NCBI RefSeq assembly: GCF_000340215.1
Contig: NW_006921538.1
Span: 4,104,320-4,168,319 of the forward strand
Source of the DNA: Pseudocercospora fijiensis CIRAD86
Lineage: Eukaryota > Ascomycota > Dothideomycetes > Mycosphaerellales > Mycosphaerellaceae
Direction: 5' to 3'
DNA length: 64,000 nt
The number at the start of each line of letters is the position of its first letter. The stretch's first letter is position 1. A program made the translations under genes and the position numbers. Below, piece by piece: positions 23,660 through 34,331 of the stretch. A model generated the notes under the pieces. It searched no databases and was not told the DNA's origin. It saw only the letters and a list, made by a program, of their open reading frames with translations.

Positions 23660-23848
23660 ATTTACCCTATCGATCTTATCGATCGCGTCGATCGCGTCGA
23701 TCGCGTCGATCCTATCGATCCTAAGCGATCCGAGCGCGAGTCGGGTCGCGACTCGGTCGCTTAGGATTGCTTAGGATCGCTTAGGATCGCTTAGGATCGA
23801 TAGGATCGATAGGATCGACGCGATTAGAAAAAAAGTTTTCGTAACGGC
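23660..23848. repeat. Right terminal inverted repeat and subterminal GGATCG repeats
   Basis: CGATCGCGT units (about 23,680-23,710) and CTTAGGATCG/ATAGGATCG units (23,760-23,817) precede the terminal GTAACGGC at 23,841-23,848. A GCGAGTCGGGTCGCGACTCG palindrome lies at about 23,735-23,755. Together with the left end this delimits the 19.4-kb element. Confidence 0.65.
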
Positions 23849-24201
23849 TTTAATAGTATAGAGATTAGTTAGTATTAGCGGTAGCGAGACAGCACTACCC
23901 TTTTTATTAAGGGCTTCGAGGACACTAAATCCTATTCTACTAGCGACCCCTATCTTCGAGACCTACGCGCTTACTTTAACGAAGGCGTAGAAGGCCTCTT
24001 ATAGCACTTCTATATAGTCCGTAACGATAAGACTATTTACGATAGCGCGCTAAAGGACAGGTTTATAAGAGGCTTCTTACGTCGTATTAAAGACACGCTT
24101 ACTTAGCTAGCTAACTTCTTACTAGACGACTTCCTTCGAGAAGGCGCGCCTAAGGTCTAATTAACTAGTAACCGACAGCGATAGTAGATATAACAACCTC
24201 C
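23849..24201 (+). pseudogene. Mutator-like element, middle coding segment
   Basis: Between the KDZ element and the Gypsy element a frame of about 100 codons (DSTTLFIKGFEDTK to DDFLREGAPKV, 23,889-24,160) is broken only by TAG until a TAA near 24,160. By position and codon style it is probably the interrupted MULE gene. No domain is recognised in this piece, so the link is inferred. Confidence 0.4.
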
Positions 24202-24206
24202 GCTAG
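24202..24206. other. Left 5-bp target duplication GCTAG of the Gypsy element
   Basis: GCTAG directly precedes the 5' LTR and recurs directly after the 3' LTR at 31,342-31,346, as expected for an integrase-made 5-bp duplication. Confidence 0.8.
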
Positions 24207-24384
24207 TATTAGGGCTAAAGAGGCTATACNNNNNNNNNNNNNNNNNNNNNNNNNNNNNNNNNNNNNNNNNNNNNNNNNNNNNNNNNNNNNNNNNNNNNNN
24301 NNNNNNNNNNNNNNNNNNNNNNNNNNNNNAATAAAAACTAACTCACTACTACCCTATCTACCTGCTAATATAACCCTTCTTATA
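24207..24384 (+). repeat. 5' LTR, containing the assembly gap
   Basis: The first 23 bp (TATTAGGGCTAAAGAGGCTATAC) match the 3' LTR start and the last 55 bp (24,330-24,384) match its end. The middle is the N run. Compared with the intact 197-bp 3' LTR, about 119 bp should be missing rather than 100. Confidence 0.85.
24230..24329. other. Assembly gap of 100 N
   Basis: One hundred consecutive N lie inside the 5' LTR. The round number suggests a placeholder of unknown true length. Confidence 1.
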
Positions 24385-24589
24385 CAGTATTCGATCTACC
24401 CTTTAAGGGTAGTAGCTAGATAGTCCTTATTTCAAGCTTTTAGCGGTATAGCTACGAAAACCATCGATTTAACTATATTACGCCCGAAGAACGGGACCTA
24501 TACGTACTATTCTATCGAAACAACCGTACCAATTATCAAGCAAGGCCTTCTATACGGCCTATTATACTAAGTCAAGCATACTAGACCGA

Positions 24590-26000
24590 TATTCACTAAT
24601 TCCGCTACATCCGCATCTTAGGGGCTAATAATACATTATTAGTGTTACCCCCTATTATAATAGCCGGCTTATTACGAAGCAACAATAACCGTGCTACCGC
24701 TAGCAGCGCTAGCAATAACAATGCTAGTAGCATAGTACCTACTAAAGTGCCTACTAAAGTACCTGCTAAGGTACCTACTAAAGAGCCTGCTACTAGGCCT
24801 GCCGAAGAACCTGTAGTTCTAGGTAACGACCTAGAATTGCCTGTCGACGACATTCTTAACAATATTGTTAACCGTCGATATAGCTAACTAGCCTTTAGCC
24901 CCTAACTAGTAGGGAGACTCTAAGAAGCTACCTAAAACAGGCTTACTGCCCTACGTTAAGAACAATAGCTAAAGGATAATCTCCTCGAGATTCGCCGCCT
25001 ATAGGAAGCCCTAACAACCACTGCTAGACTAGAACTAGTAGCAGTACCTTCCATTTAAAAGAAGGATGCTAAGCTTAAAGACTGTACCGTATTTGATAGC
25101 TCTAGCCGTAAGCAGTATAATAATTACATACGTGATTGTAAATTAAACTAGCGGAATGCACTAAGGGCCCTACTAGACGACTATTCGCTAGTCGTCTATG
25201 CTATGCAATACATTAATAGAGACCTAAAACGCACCTAGGATGACCATTTCGACTCCCTTACTAATCAGACCGCTATTTAGTAGCAAGACTACAAGACTAT
25301 TATACTAGATACCCTTAGAAATCCTATACTAAGGCAACAATACGCTTAGGACCAATACCTTCGAGCTAAACAAAAGACTAATCAATCGGCTCGCTTATTT
25401 AAGGCCTATTTAAAGACCCTTAAGGACGATTTGCTAGCTAAGACCGACTCTATCTAGATTTCCGAAATACGCCCTAAATTGCGATAGGAATTGGTCCTTA
25501 AATTAGACCGCCGTCGTGTGTTCGAATAGGCTAACCTAATACGCATTCAATTTATAGTCGAAGTGGAAACAGCCGAACGGGCTGTTTAGCTCTAACAACG
25601 ACTAGAATCGAGGATCCGACTAGCTAGTACCAATCGTAGCAACCGTGGCCGCGGAGGAAACTAAGGTTCCTACTAAGATAACAATGCTAACAATAGGAAT
25701 AGTAACGATCGTAGAAGAAGCCGTAGCCGGCGGCTATATAGAGGAGGCCGCGATAGGGGCCGTAGAAGGGGCTCGTATCCCTATAGTACTAATCGCTCGG
25801 CTAATAATAGCGGTAACAGCTATAGCAATCCCCTAACTAGACTGAAGTGCTTCAATTGTGATAGCACTAGTTATCTACTAGGCCAATGCGACAAACCCAA
25901 GGACTAGGCCCGAATCGACCGTGCTACCGCCGAATACCGAAAGCACCTTTTAGCAGCTAACGCTACCCCTATAGGCCAACCTTCTTATTAGTCGAAAAAA
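24590..26000 (+). pseudogene. Gypsy gag with broken zinc knuckle
   Basis: A frame of about 450 codons with TAG/TAA interruptions contains a Lys/Pro repeat tract (KVPTKVP-type, about 24,740-24,800), a helical capsid-like middle (24,900-25,600), an Arg/Gly/Asn-rich stretch (25,620-25,830) and a knuckle near 25,850-25,900. The knuckle reads CFNCDSTSYLLGQC, i.e. CCHC with the His changed to Tyr. Gag packages the element RNA. The knuckle would not bind zinc normally. Confidence 0.75.
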
Positions 26001-26079
26001 GAGTAAGCGCCGCACCAACTGTTAGCCTTGTACGGCGTAAGACTATCGACATTGTACTAGCTATTACACGTACCTGTCT

Positions 26080-29000
26080 CGTATCGGACACGTATAGGAC
26101 TAACTATAAGACTAAGGTTACACTAGATCTAGGAAATTCAGTTAGTGCCCTTATTAGCCATCGCCTAGCTAAGCAATTAGACCTTCGATAACTGCCTAGG
26201 ACTGACCTGCTAACCCTTGCTTAGTTTAATAACGCTCGGCACTTGACCTATAGGGCCTACTATATCTATATAGCCCTAAAGGACGACCTCGGCAATAAGC
26301 GCCTGCTAAACTTTACTGCCTACGCAGTAGATATAGATAGCCTCCTATCTAACATTGTTATTAGCAACCCTATTCTTAAGTACTATGCTGTAGTTATAGA
26401 CTTAGGCAGCTAGCAATAGCGATTTAGAATCGCTCGGAAAGAGGACATTAAACACATCGACATTAGCGAGTGTCCTAATAATATTAGGGTCCTGTTTATT
26501 AGTAACCTAACACTAGCCTCCGCCTTAGCTAATCTAACTGCCGACCTGCTCGGTAGTAATAACGATGAACCTGTGCCCCCTAATAGCATAGACCCTAAAC
26601 AGCTTAAGCGTATACCGGAGCCTATTCGAGAGACCTACATTAATGTGTTCAAACACCACTTAGCATCGACGTTGCCTATGTTTAAGGAGACGGATTATAA
26701 GATTGACATTATAGAGGGCAAGGAGGTTCCTTTTAGCCCCCTCTATAACCTTAGTAAACGAGAGCTTGCTATGTTACGTAAGTACCTAGAGGAAAACCTA
26801 GCTAATAGCCGGATACGGTATAGTAACAGCCCTGCTAGTGCCCCTATCCTATTCGTACTAAAGAAGGATAGTAGCCTACGCCTCTATATCGATTATCGTA
26901 GGCTTAATGCTGTTACTATTAAAGATCGCTATCTACTTCCTCTTATTAATAAGACCCTCGATCGCCTTTCTAGTGCTTACTACTACACTATATTAGACAT
27001 TAAGGATACATACTATCGCATCCGCATCCGTAAGGGTAATAAATAGAAAACAGCCTTCCGTACCCGCTATAGCCATTTCGAGTATCTAGTTATGCCATTT
27101 GGGCTAGCAAACGCCCCTACAATATTCTAGTCCTATATTAATCGGGCCCTGTTAGGCCTATTAGATTACCTCTATGTGGTTTACCTAGATAACATCCTAG
27201 TTTACACGCACTTACCTAATATTGCAGAATACTAGGCTATAGTACGAAAGGTCCTCGACCGCCTACGGGCCTATAGCCTATATTACAAGCCTTCTAAATG
27301 CACCTTTACTGCTAAAGAGGTGTCATTCCTCGGCTTCCTCGTATTAACTAAGGGTGTTAAGGCTAATCCTAATCGGATTAAAACTATTACTAAATAGCCT
27401 GTTCCTACGTCAATTAAGGAGCTGTAGTCGTTCCTCGGTTTTGCTAACTTCTATCGCCGATTTATTAAGGGCTATTTACGGCATATGATGCCCCTAACTG
27501 AGCTTACTAAAACCAAGGCTAACCCGACTAGAGAGTTCAAATAGACTAACAAGGCGCGAGCCGCTTTTGACGGTTTAAAGCAGCGCTTTACTAAAGTCCC
27601 CTTGTTGCACCATTTCGTACTAAGCAAATAGATCCGCATTAAGACTAACGCTTTACAGTTTGCTGTATTAGCTATTATATTACAACAGGCTAATGACAAT
27701 TACTAGTACCCGATTGCCTTCTTCTCGAGGAAGATGATTAATGCTAAGCGTTACTACGAGACCTACGAGTAAGAGCTCTTAGCTATTGTCGAGGCCTTCA
27801 AGCATTAGAGGCATTACCTCGATAGGGCCTAATATACGATATAGGTCTACACAGACTATAACAACCTCCGTAGCATTACTAAGGTTACTAGAGTTATAGG
27901 TCGACAGGCTAGATAGGCCGTCTACCTCGCTAGGTTTGATTTTAATGTATTATATCGGCTAGGCGTAAGTAACCCTACTAATAGCCTATCGAGGCGACCT
28001 AATTACGACAGCGGGACTTAGCAATCTATTAATTCATTGTTTCTAACCCTGTAGCATAAGATTGCTATAGCCCGTATTGTTAATAAGCAAGCGCAGGATA
28101 AGCGGCTTACCGGACTCCGCGACGGCTTAAAGTATATTAATGCTCTTGCTATATTAATAGTACGTGTTAAGGCAAGAGCTAAGGACATAGATAGGAGAAG
28201 TTATAATAACTCCCTAGTCGATATCGCTATATATAGTAACAGCGATTAAAGCACTAATGCAGTTGATCCGGCTGCTAGTGCTATTAGATATATATAATGC
28301 GTACCTCGTTTAATAGCGAGGGTGCTATTAAATAACCTTACAAATAGGGATAGTCAATCGTTTATAGATAAGCTGTTACGGGCTTAGCAGAGGGACGCCT
28401 TTGCTGCTAAACGTATAGACAAGCTTGTAAGTAGGCGAAAGACTCGATCTAGCAAGAGTAACAATTGGTCGATCGATAATAAAGGTCATTTAAAGTTCAA
28501 GGGCAGATACTATGTCCCCGCTAAACATTCGATCCGACAAGAACTTCTTAAGCGACACTATAATAGTAAGCTTGCCGGTTACTATAGTACAGAGAGGTCG
28601 CACGAGCTACTATCGCGCATATACTACTAGCTAAATAGTAAGCGGGATATAAAGGACTACGTAAACACGTGTGCCGTATATTAACGAGTTAAAGCACTAA
28701 AGCACTTACTATTTAGCGAGTTGTCTTCACTCCCTGTTCTAAAGAAGCTATTTGCTAAGCTTACAATGGATTTTATTACAGGTCTCCCGCCTGCTAAGCG
28801 TAGGGGCAGCAAGGATATGTATAATGCTATCCTAGTTGTCGTAGATCGGTTTACTAAGGGCGCTCGTTACATTCCTGCCCGAAAGGATTGGACGGCTATT
28901 AACCTAGCTAAGTCGCTATAGAGCAACATCTTCTATAGCTATTAGGGAACCCCTAAGGGGATAGTCTCCGATCGAGGCCCGACATTTATATCTTACTATT

Positions 29001-29920
29001 AGAGTGAGATTTGCCTATAGCTAAGACTTAAGCATCGCCTGTCTATAGCATTCCATCTATAAACAGATAGTTAGACCGAAAGGCAGAATGCTACGCTGTA
29101 GCAGTACCTGCGCAGCTATATTAATAAGAACCCTAATAACTAGGTCAACCTCCTACAACTAGCCGAATTCGTATACAATAATAGTGTCTACTTATCTACT
29201 AAGGTATTACCTTACTTCGCTATAATAGGAAGCAACCCTGCGCTGCTACAAGACCCCCTATCGCTCGAGGCCGAGCGCAAGGAAAGGGAAGCGTGTCAAG
29301 TACTAACACCTAAGACACTAGCGGCTATTAAGAGGGTTTAAAAGATGCGAGAGATTTACGCTAAGATAGCTAACAAACTAGCGAAGGCCTAGGCCTATTA
29401 GAAGGCCTATTACGACAAACACTATACACCGATAACCTTTAAGCAAGGCGATATAGTTATGCTAAGCACTAAGAACCTCCGTATCCGCAAGCACCTATCC
29501 CCTAATAGCAAAATAAGGCCTAAGCTCGCACTAAGATACATTAGTCTATTCCGCATTCGAGAAGTTAAGAGCTCCTCCGCATAGGCCTACTAGTTATAGC
29601 TCCTACTACACTACACTATCTATAACACCTTCTATATCTCCCTCCTTAAACTATACTACTACCGCGGAGACTCTAATAAAGAAGCCCCTACTAAATATAA
29701 AGACATACTAGCGGATAGTGAGGAACTGTAGTCTATAGAACGTATTCTAAAGCACCGGACTAGGCAAGGCAAGAAGGAGTACCTATTAAGATAGTAAGGC
29801 TATTTACCTAAATAGGACTTATAGGAGGCTGAAGACTCGTTTGAGGATATAACTAAGTTGTTAGATAAGTATTAGACTAGCGTAAAGAATACGAAGAAGG
29901 CTAAGAGCTTATAGTGCCTA
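26080..29920 (+). pseudogene. Gypsy pol: protease, RT, RNase H, integrase, chromodomain
   Basis: The protease core reads TLDLGNSVSALIS near 26,125-26,165. The reverse transcriptase shows RLYIDYRRLNAVT (26,877-26,915), LDIKDTYYRIRIRKGN and then, past a TAG for Trp, KTAFRTRYSHFEYLVMPFG. The catalytic box reads YLDN at about 27,182-27,195, with the second Asp changed to Asn. RNase H (27,620-27,850) keeps FFSRKM...YYETYE with a TAA for Gln. The integrase has KLTMDFITGLP (28,757-28,790), VSDRGPTF (28,963-28,986) and QTERQN (29,070-29,088), i.e. its D,D,E acids. A chromodomain-like ERILKHRTRQGKKEYL follows near 29,738-29,790, marking a chromovirus. In chromoviruses this domain steers insertion toward silent chromatin. 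All changes from consensus are RIP-type. Confidence 0.9.
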
Positions 29921-31144
29921 TAATGTTACTACTAAGCCTAGGACAATGCCACCCCCGGGGTGCTATTAGCTAACTAATTAGAGGCAAGCAATTATTAGCA
30001 ACAAAGGACAATAAGACTATACTAGGCGCACTACGACGCGTTAACTAATTGCCTGCTCTTTTAAGGATTCTACCTCTTCCCTAATGCGCCCTATAGGTCC
30101 CCCTCTTATTCTTTATTCTATCGAGGCCTCGAGACCTAAGCGTTCGATAAGGGCGACGCGCGCGCGCGTACGAATAACGGTAATAAAGGTAATAGTATCG
30201 CGCTACGAGCTGGCAGTGCGCCGGCGGCTAACGCGGCTATGTTAGTAACGGTGTTGCCGAGTGTATTATTAGTCGAAGAAGGAAATTGAAAGCAAGGTAA
30301 AGTTAGCGCTAAGACGACTAGCGCCGCCATTGTTAACATTACTTGCTATTATCGCTGCGCCGTAGGCACAACCTTACCTGTACTACGAGCCTAAGGCACT
30401 GTACTAGCTAAGTTAAAAGATTGAGCCTATTAAAGGTTTAATTAAAACTTTGAAGCCAAGTTAAAACTTTAACTAAGTTAAAAGATTAAGCGACTAATAG
30501 ACTAACTAAGGGCAAAACTATAGAGCTAAGCTAGCTAGGGTCGATCTTGCGGACAATAGGTTACTCCTCGATCTATCTAACCCTTTAAGCGAGGCGAACC
30601 TCTACTACTACACTTATAATAGCCTTTACCTATAGAAACTAGACGAGCTGTGTTTTTTCGGAAAGGATAAGATAAGATTGACAATTAAAGGCTACTAAAC
30701 CTAGCTAATTGGGGCTAGCGAAACTACGAACAATAATAGCCCTCGTAACAATAAGAACAACCCTCGGAAGCGGACATAGCTAGGTCTTTTAAGAGTAGAC
30801 GCAAAGAACTCGGTACGATATTACGTAGAGCGGAGGCAGGGCTGCAATACCTCGTACGTCTACCTATTATAGTAGGGAAGACGCGCTCGTATTATAATTA
30901 GTCGAAGGCCCTTAATTCTTGTAGATATATATCACTTTATAGTTTATTGTATATAGGGATAGCGCAGTTAGAGTTAGACATTGTATTAGAAGGTGAGGTT
31001 TAATATAGTTACGTAATTAGGTAGTTGAGTGTTCAATTTAGCGCGGACTAAGCGGCTTATTAGACCTGCTAAGTTAGCAGCAATAGGGGTTGAGACTAGA
31101 ACAAAGACCGGCTACGAGGGCGCGGCCTTTAGAAGGGAAGCGTG
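29921..31144 (+). other. Spacer between Gypsy pol and 3' LTR
   Basis: About 1.2 kb inside the retrotransposon with no continuous frame, even allowing TAG. It contains a CGCGCGCGCG run near 30,158 and a purine-rich tract just before the LTR (GGAAGCG near 31,135), the expected place of the polypurine tract. Confidence 0.5.
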
Positions 31145-31341
31145 TGTTAGGGCCAAAGAGGCTACACGTAATTAGCATATAACTAGGCCGAGTAAAGCTA
31201 GGGTCTTAATGCCTTAGGCAGGGCTTAGTGCTTAGCGTTAGGCTAACTCTCCTACCTTCCTCCCTCTCCTCCTAGATCTCTATCGAATACTAAACTAATT
31301 CACTACTACCCTATCTACCTACTAACATAACCCTTCTTATA
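31145..31341 (+). repeat. 3' LTR, 197 bp, intact in length
   Basis: Starts TGTTAGGGCCAAAGAGGCTA and ends CCCTTCTTATA. It matches both ends of the gapped 5' LTR with only RIP-type differences in the overlapping parts, and is followed by the target duplication GCTAG at 31,342-31,346. Confidence 0.9.
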
Positions 31342-31346
31342 GCTAG

Positions 31347-31935
31347 TGCCTATTACTCTAACGCGCGCTCGCTATTTAACGCTTCCGCTACTGCTACTAC
31401 CTCTAGTAGCGACTAAATATAGGCCTCGAGCGTTCAATCTTCTACCGCTTAATAAGACAGTCTTATTACTAATCCGACTGTTATACGTAATCGACCTTCT
31501 TACGCCGAGTCCGCTACCCTTTAGACCCTTACCTTCTAAGCCGCCGCGGTAGCCGCGCGAGGCGCTTTTATCTATATAATCGGCTTAGCCGCTCGACTTA
31601 GATACTATCGAAGAAATAGCTAAGTTTATAGACCTTACTTCGCTAGCGCTAGCAAGAGAGGCTTCGCTATTAAAACAAGACCTAGAAGTAGTAGAAGACT
31701 TCCCTTAGTTAGATAATAATAACGCTATATAAGAGGTAGTAGGCAAGAGGCGGACTTCTAATAAATATAGTAGCAATAGTAAGCGTAAGCGACTAAAGGC
31801 GGCGATAATGCTACGAGCTATTAAGAGGCCGAAGAAGAAGCTATAGATAGCAACTAATAACACCTTAGAAGTCGCTATACTAGTCTAATTGCGACAACAA
31901 TATAGCCTAATTAGGCAAACCGAGCTAACATACTA
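31347..31935 (+). pseudogene. Mutator-like element, 3' coding segment
   Basis: The segment after the Gypsy insertion reads (TAG as Trp/Gln) as a Pro/Leu-rich stretch (31,346-31,552), an acidic stretch with DFPQLDNNNAIQEVV (31,690-31,735) and a basic Lys/Arg-rich tail (about 31,750-31,850), ending near 31,935. No domain is recognised. It is the end of the repeat block and probably the C-terminus of the interrupted MULE-like protein. Confidence 0.4.
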
Positions 31936-32815
31936 AAACCGAGCATTTCCGTATATTTGGTGGGTCCTATTATACGCCTAATAATCGGGACATTCCTTAG
32001 CCGGAATACAGCGTCTGAACACGTCGGAGGGCTAAAGGCCTTAAGCTTGACCAGGCAACTGTCGACTTCAATTGGCAGAAACCCCTGCTAGTCAGAATTT
32101 GGGGAGAAATTGATAGCCTTCCGAGGTGTTCAGACGCTGTAGTGAGACAGTCCCGCGGAAACCCAAAGAAGTGGTACGCTAAAAACCTTTGACATACAAC
32201 AGTATCTGTTCCCCATCCAATTGTCGACGACATCCGGAAGTTGCTCTCGTCCGTCTTTTCCGGGCTCATAAGTTACCACCGCACGAGAAAGGACGAACCA
32301 TATGCTCTCGATGTGTTGCAAACGTCAGCAAGATCCGACACCAGCTGCTTGACAAAATGGCCGCCGCGGACGAAATGGCCGATGCGGCTCAAGTCCCGAT
32401 CAAGGGCCTTGCTTGCTCGTAGAGGGAAGCGTTTCGTTCGTAACAAGAACAGGTGTTGAACTCCCGGTTTGCTGTGCAAGGTCGTCAGGTCATCCGCAGC
32501 AGAATGAAGGTGAAGTGTCGGTGTTCGCGTTGCATATCTACGCTATACACGGAGGTCACGGCCCCTCGCGAGACTGCTGACTCTGAGAGCTCGCAGAAAC
32601 TTGCCTTGCCTTGAACACCACGCAACTGACAAGGGAGCCCAGTCCCAAGATCAAGGTTTGCTCAGCATTGCTAAATTCGATTTCCGAGTCCCATAAACCA
32701 CCTCGTGTAGAGACCAGGATGGAGTCAACGCGTCAACTTGGCATTTTTGATATATGCCGCTCCCTACAGAGCACAAACGCTCGCTCTCTAGCCATCCTCC
32801 CACTCGCTTGTCACG
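31936..32815. other. Boundary zone and upstream region of the GH17 gene
   Basis: Base composition changes at about 31,950-32,000 from the TA-step-rich RIP style to ordinary sequence. A 15-bp perfect inverted repeat (ACAGCGTCTGAACAC) at 32,008-32,022 and 32,126-32,140 brackets 133 bp. No convincing gene is seen; overlapping short frames on both strands are not supported by codon use. Confidence 0.5.
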
Positions 32816-33804
32816 ATGCACATTCTGAACACCCTCCTCATCGCCAGCACGGTAGCTGCTCAAGCCTTGAAAGGCTTTAATTCCGGCGGATATGGACCGA
32901 ACGGCCTCAAAAGAGCAGCAGATTTCAAGGCGGAGTTTGAGAGAATGCACAGTCTGCCTGTCGCAGCACCCTTCACCTCCGCTCGCCTGTTTACGATGAT
33001 CCAGGGCGAGACGGATAGCGAGCCGGTCGAAGCATTTCAGCCCGCGATTGAGACGAAGACGAAGCTATTACTGGGAATGTGGGCCAGTGCAGGGCAGGAT
33101 GCATTCAACAAAGAGCTAGCAGCGTTGAAGAAAGCCATCACAGCTCACGGGACAGAGTGGAAAGACATTGTGTATGCGATCTGTGTGGGATCCGAGGACC
33201 TGTATCGCATCACGCCCACTGGGATTGCGAACAAGGCTGGCGCTGGTGAACAGCCGCAGAAGCTTGTCGAGTACATCAAGCAGACACGAGATGCCATCAA
33301 AGGTACGGCTGCGGAAGGCACGCAGATATGTCATGTGGACACATGGACGGCTTGGGTCAACGGTACCAACTTTCCCGTCATCGACGCCGTGGATTGGATC
33401 GGATTTGATGGCTATCCGTATTATGAGAAAGACACTGGCATCAACAGCATCGACAATGCCAAGCAGCTTTTCCAAGAATCCTACGACAAGACTGTGGCCG
33501 TATCAAAGGGCAAGGAGGTGAAGATCACCGAGGTGAGCATGAGCCGGTCATCGGCATTGCATGGACCATACTGACTAACAATTTGCAGACCGGCTGGCCC
33601 ATTCAAGGGCCCAACGATTTTGGCAAATCTGTCGCTTCCATTGAGAACGCCCAGCGATATTGGCACGAAGTTGGGTGCTCGATCTTCGGCAAGCACGATA
33701 CGTGGTGGTTCACGTTGGATGACAGCAAGAAGAATCCGAATGAGATTTCCTTCAGCACGGTCAACCCCAATCTCGGTGATCCGCTATGGGATCTCAGATG
33801 TTGA
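32816..33804 (+). CDS. Secreted GH17 beta-1,3-glucanase / glucan-modifying enzyme
   Basis: Two exons, 32,816-33,532 and 33,589-33,804, joined across a 56-bp phase-0 intron (GTGAGC...TTTGCAG), give 310 residues. A signal peptide (MHILNTLLIASTVAAQA) is followed by a GH17 barrel starting FNSGGYGPNG. The acid/base Glu sits in ICVGSEDLYR (about residue 123). The nucleophile Glu is the last codon of exon 1 in KITE, followed by TGWP at the start of exon 2, so splicing rebuilds the ITETGWP-type motif. GH17 enzymes cut or transfer beta-1,3-glucan, usually in the fungal wall. The length is normal for the family and no anchor or Ser-rich tail is seen. The start is chosen because it gives the signal peptide. 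Confidence 0.9.
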
Positions 33805-34331
33805 GGCGGTGGTTATGAGTTTTTCAGGAAGGCCGAGTGTTGAAAAGTCGATACACTCGCTGAAGGATGTGATGGAGTAGAGATATTGGATGTCACAAAG
33901 CTTGGATGAATGGCATTGCAGCGCGGTGCAAAGCTTTCCTGCGGCCGCGTTGGACTGTGTACCGCCTTCTCGAAAGATACCCGGGTTGACGGTCCACTGT
34001 GATGAGGAGCACTGCGCCGCTTATCTCTAGTCCGCGGTCGACGTTGAACCAGCATAAGCTAGCTTTCAAGTTAGCCTTGCTGGTCTTCGTTCAGTGTCGT
34101 GCATTTCCCGATGACTATAGCTGAATGAATTCCGACTCCGTTGTCGTCGGGACAGTAATGGAAAACGAAGAATGGATTCACCTATGAGGAAGGTCATTTC
34201 AACGGTATTAGGAAGAAAGAAAGCCATAGAAAAGCATTTGGTTCATTCAACCTGCCGAGGAAAATTCTGTAGTAATCAGTCGCATGAGATTGTGTCGACA
34301 CTTCGGCTAACTGTACCTTGGCATGAGAACC
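33805..34331. other. Intergenic, convergent gene ends
   Basis: Lies between the 3' ends of the GH17 gene and the transporter gene. No further gene or repeat is seen. Confidence 0.6.

Larger units (their letters stand above)
4486..23848. mobile_element. 19.4-kb KDZ (Plavaka-type) DNA transposon with cargo genes
   Basis: The ends are imperfect inverted repeats. The left end begins GCCGTTACGGAAACTTTTTT and the right end, read on the minus strand, begins GCCGTTACGAAAACTTTTTT. Both run on into a related (A)TCGCG(A/T)CGATCCTATCGAT stretch, about 45-50 bp in all. Inside each end lie clusters of GGATC-type subterminal repeats. The element encodes a Plavaka-type transposase near its right end and at least five further degraded genes, including an SNF2-like helicase and an Argonaute. 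No clean target duplication is visible: TTCTATAGCG on the left and TTTAATAGTA on the right are only partly alike. All genes carry RIP-type stops, so the copy is dead. Nested insertion of some cargo by a smaller element cannot be excluded. Confidence 0.7.
24207..31341 (+). mobile_element. Ty3/Gypsy chromovirus LTR retrotransposon, RIP-degraded
   Basis: The element is complete in layout: 5' LTR (with an assembly gap), gag, protease, reverse transcriptase, RNase H, integrase, a C-terminal chromodomain and a 3' LTR, flanked by GCTAG on both sides. The LTRs start TGTTAGGG (3' copy) or TATTAGGG (5' copy) and both end ...CCCTTCTTATA. The expected TG...CA ends have been changed by CpA/TpG to TpA mutation. 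The pol frame is interrupted by many TAG and at least one TAA. About 1.2 kb without a clear gene separates pol from the 3' LTR. It sits inside the MULE-like gene and is nested in the same host element as the KDZ transposon. Confidence 0.9.

Noticed and set aside
1..31950. Use of TAG as a sense codon for Gln/Trp (recoding) in the left block
   Set aside because: TAG stands for both Trp and Gln, some Gln codons became TAA, and conserved residues show parallel His-to-Tyr, Asp-to-Asn and Gly-to-Ser changes. This is mutation (RIP), not a changed code.
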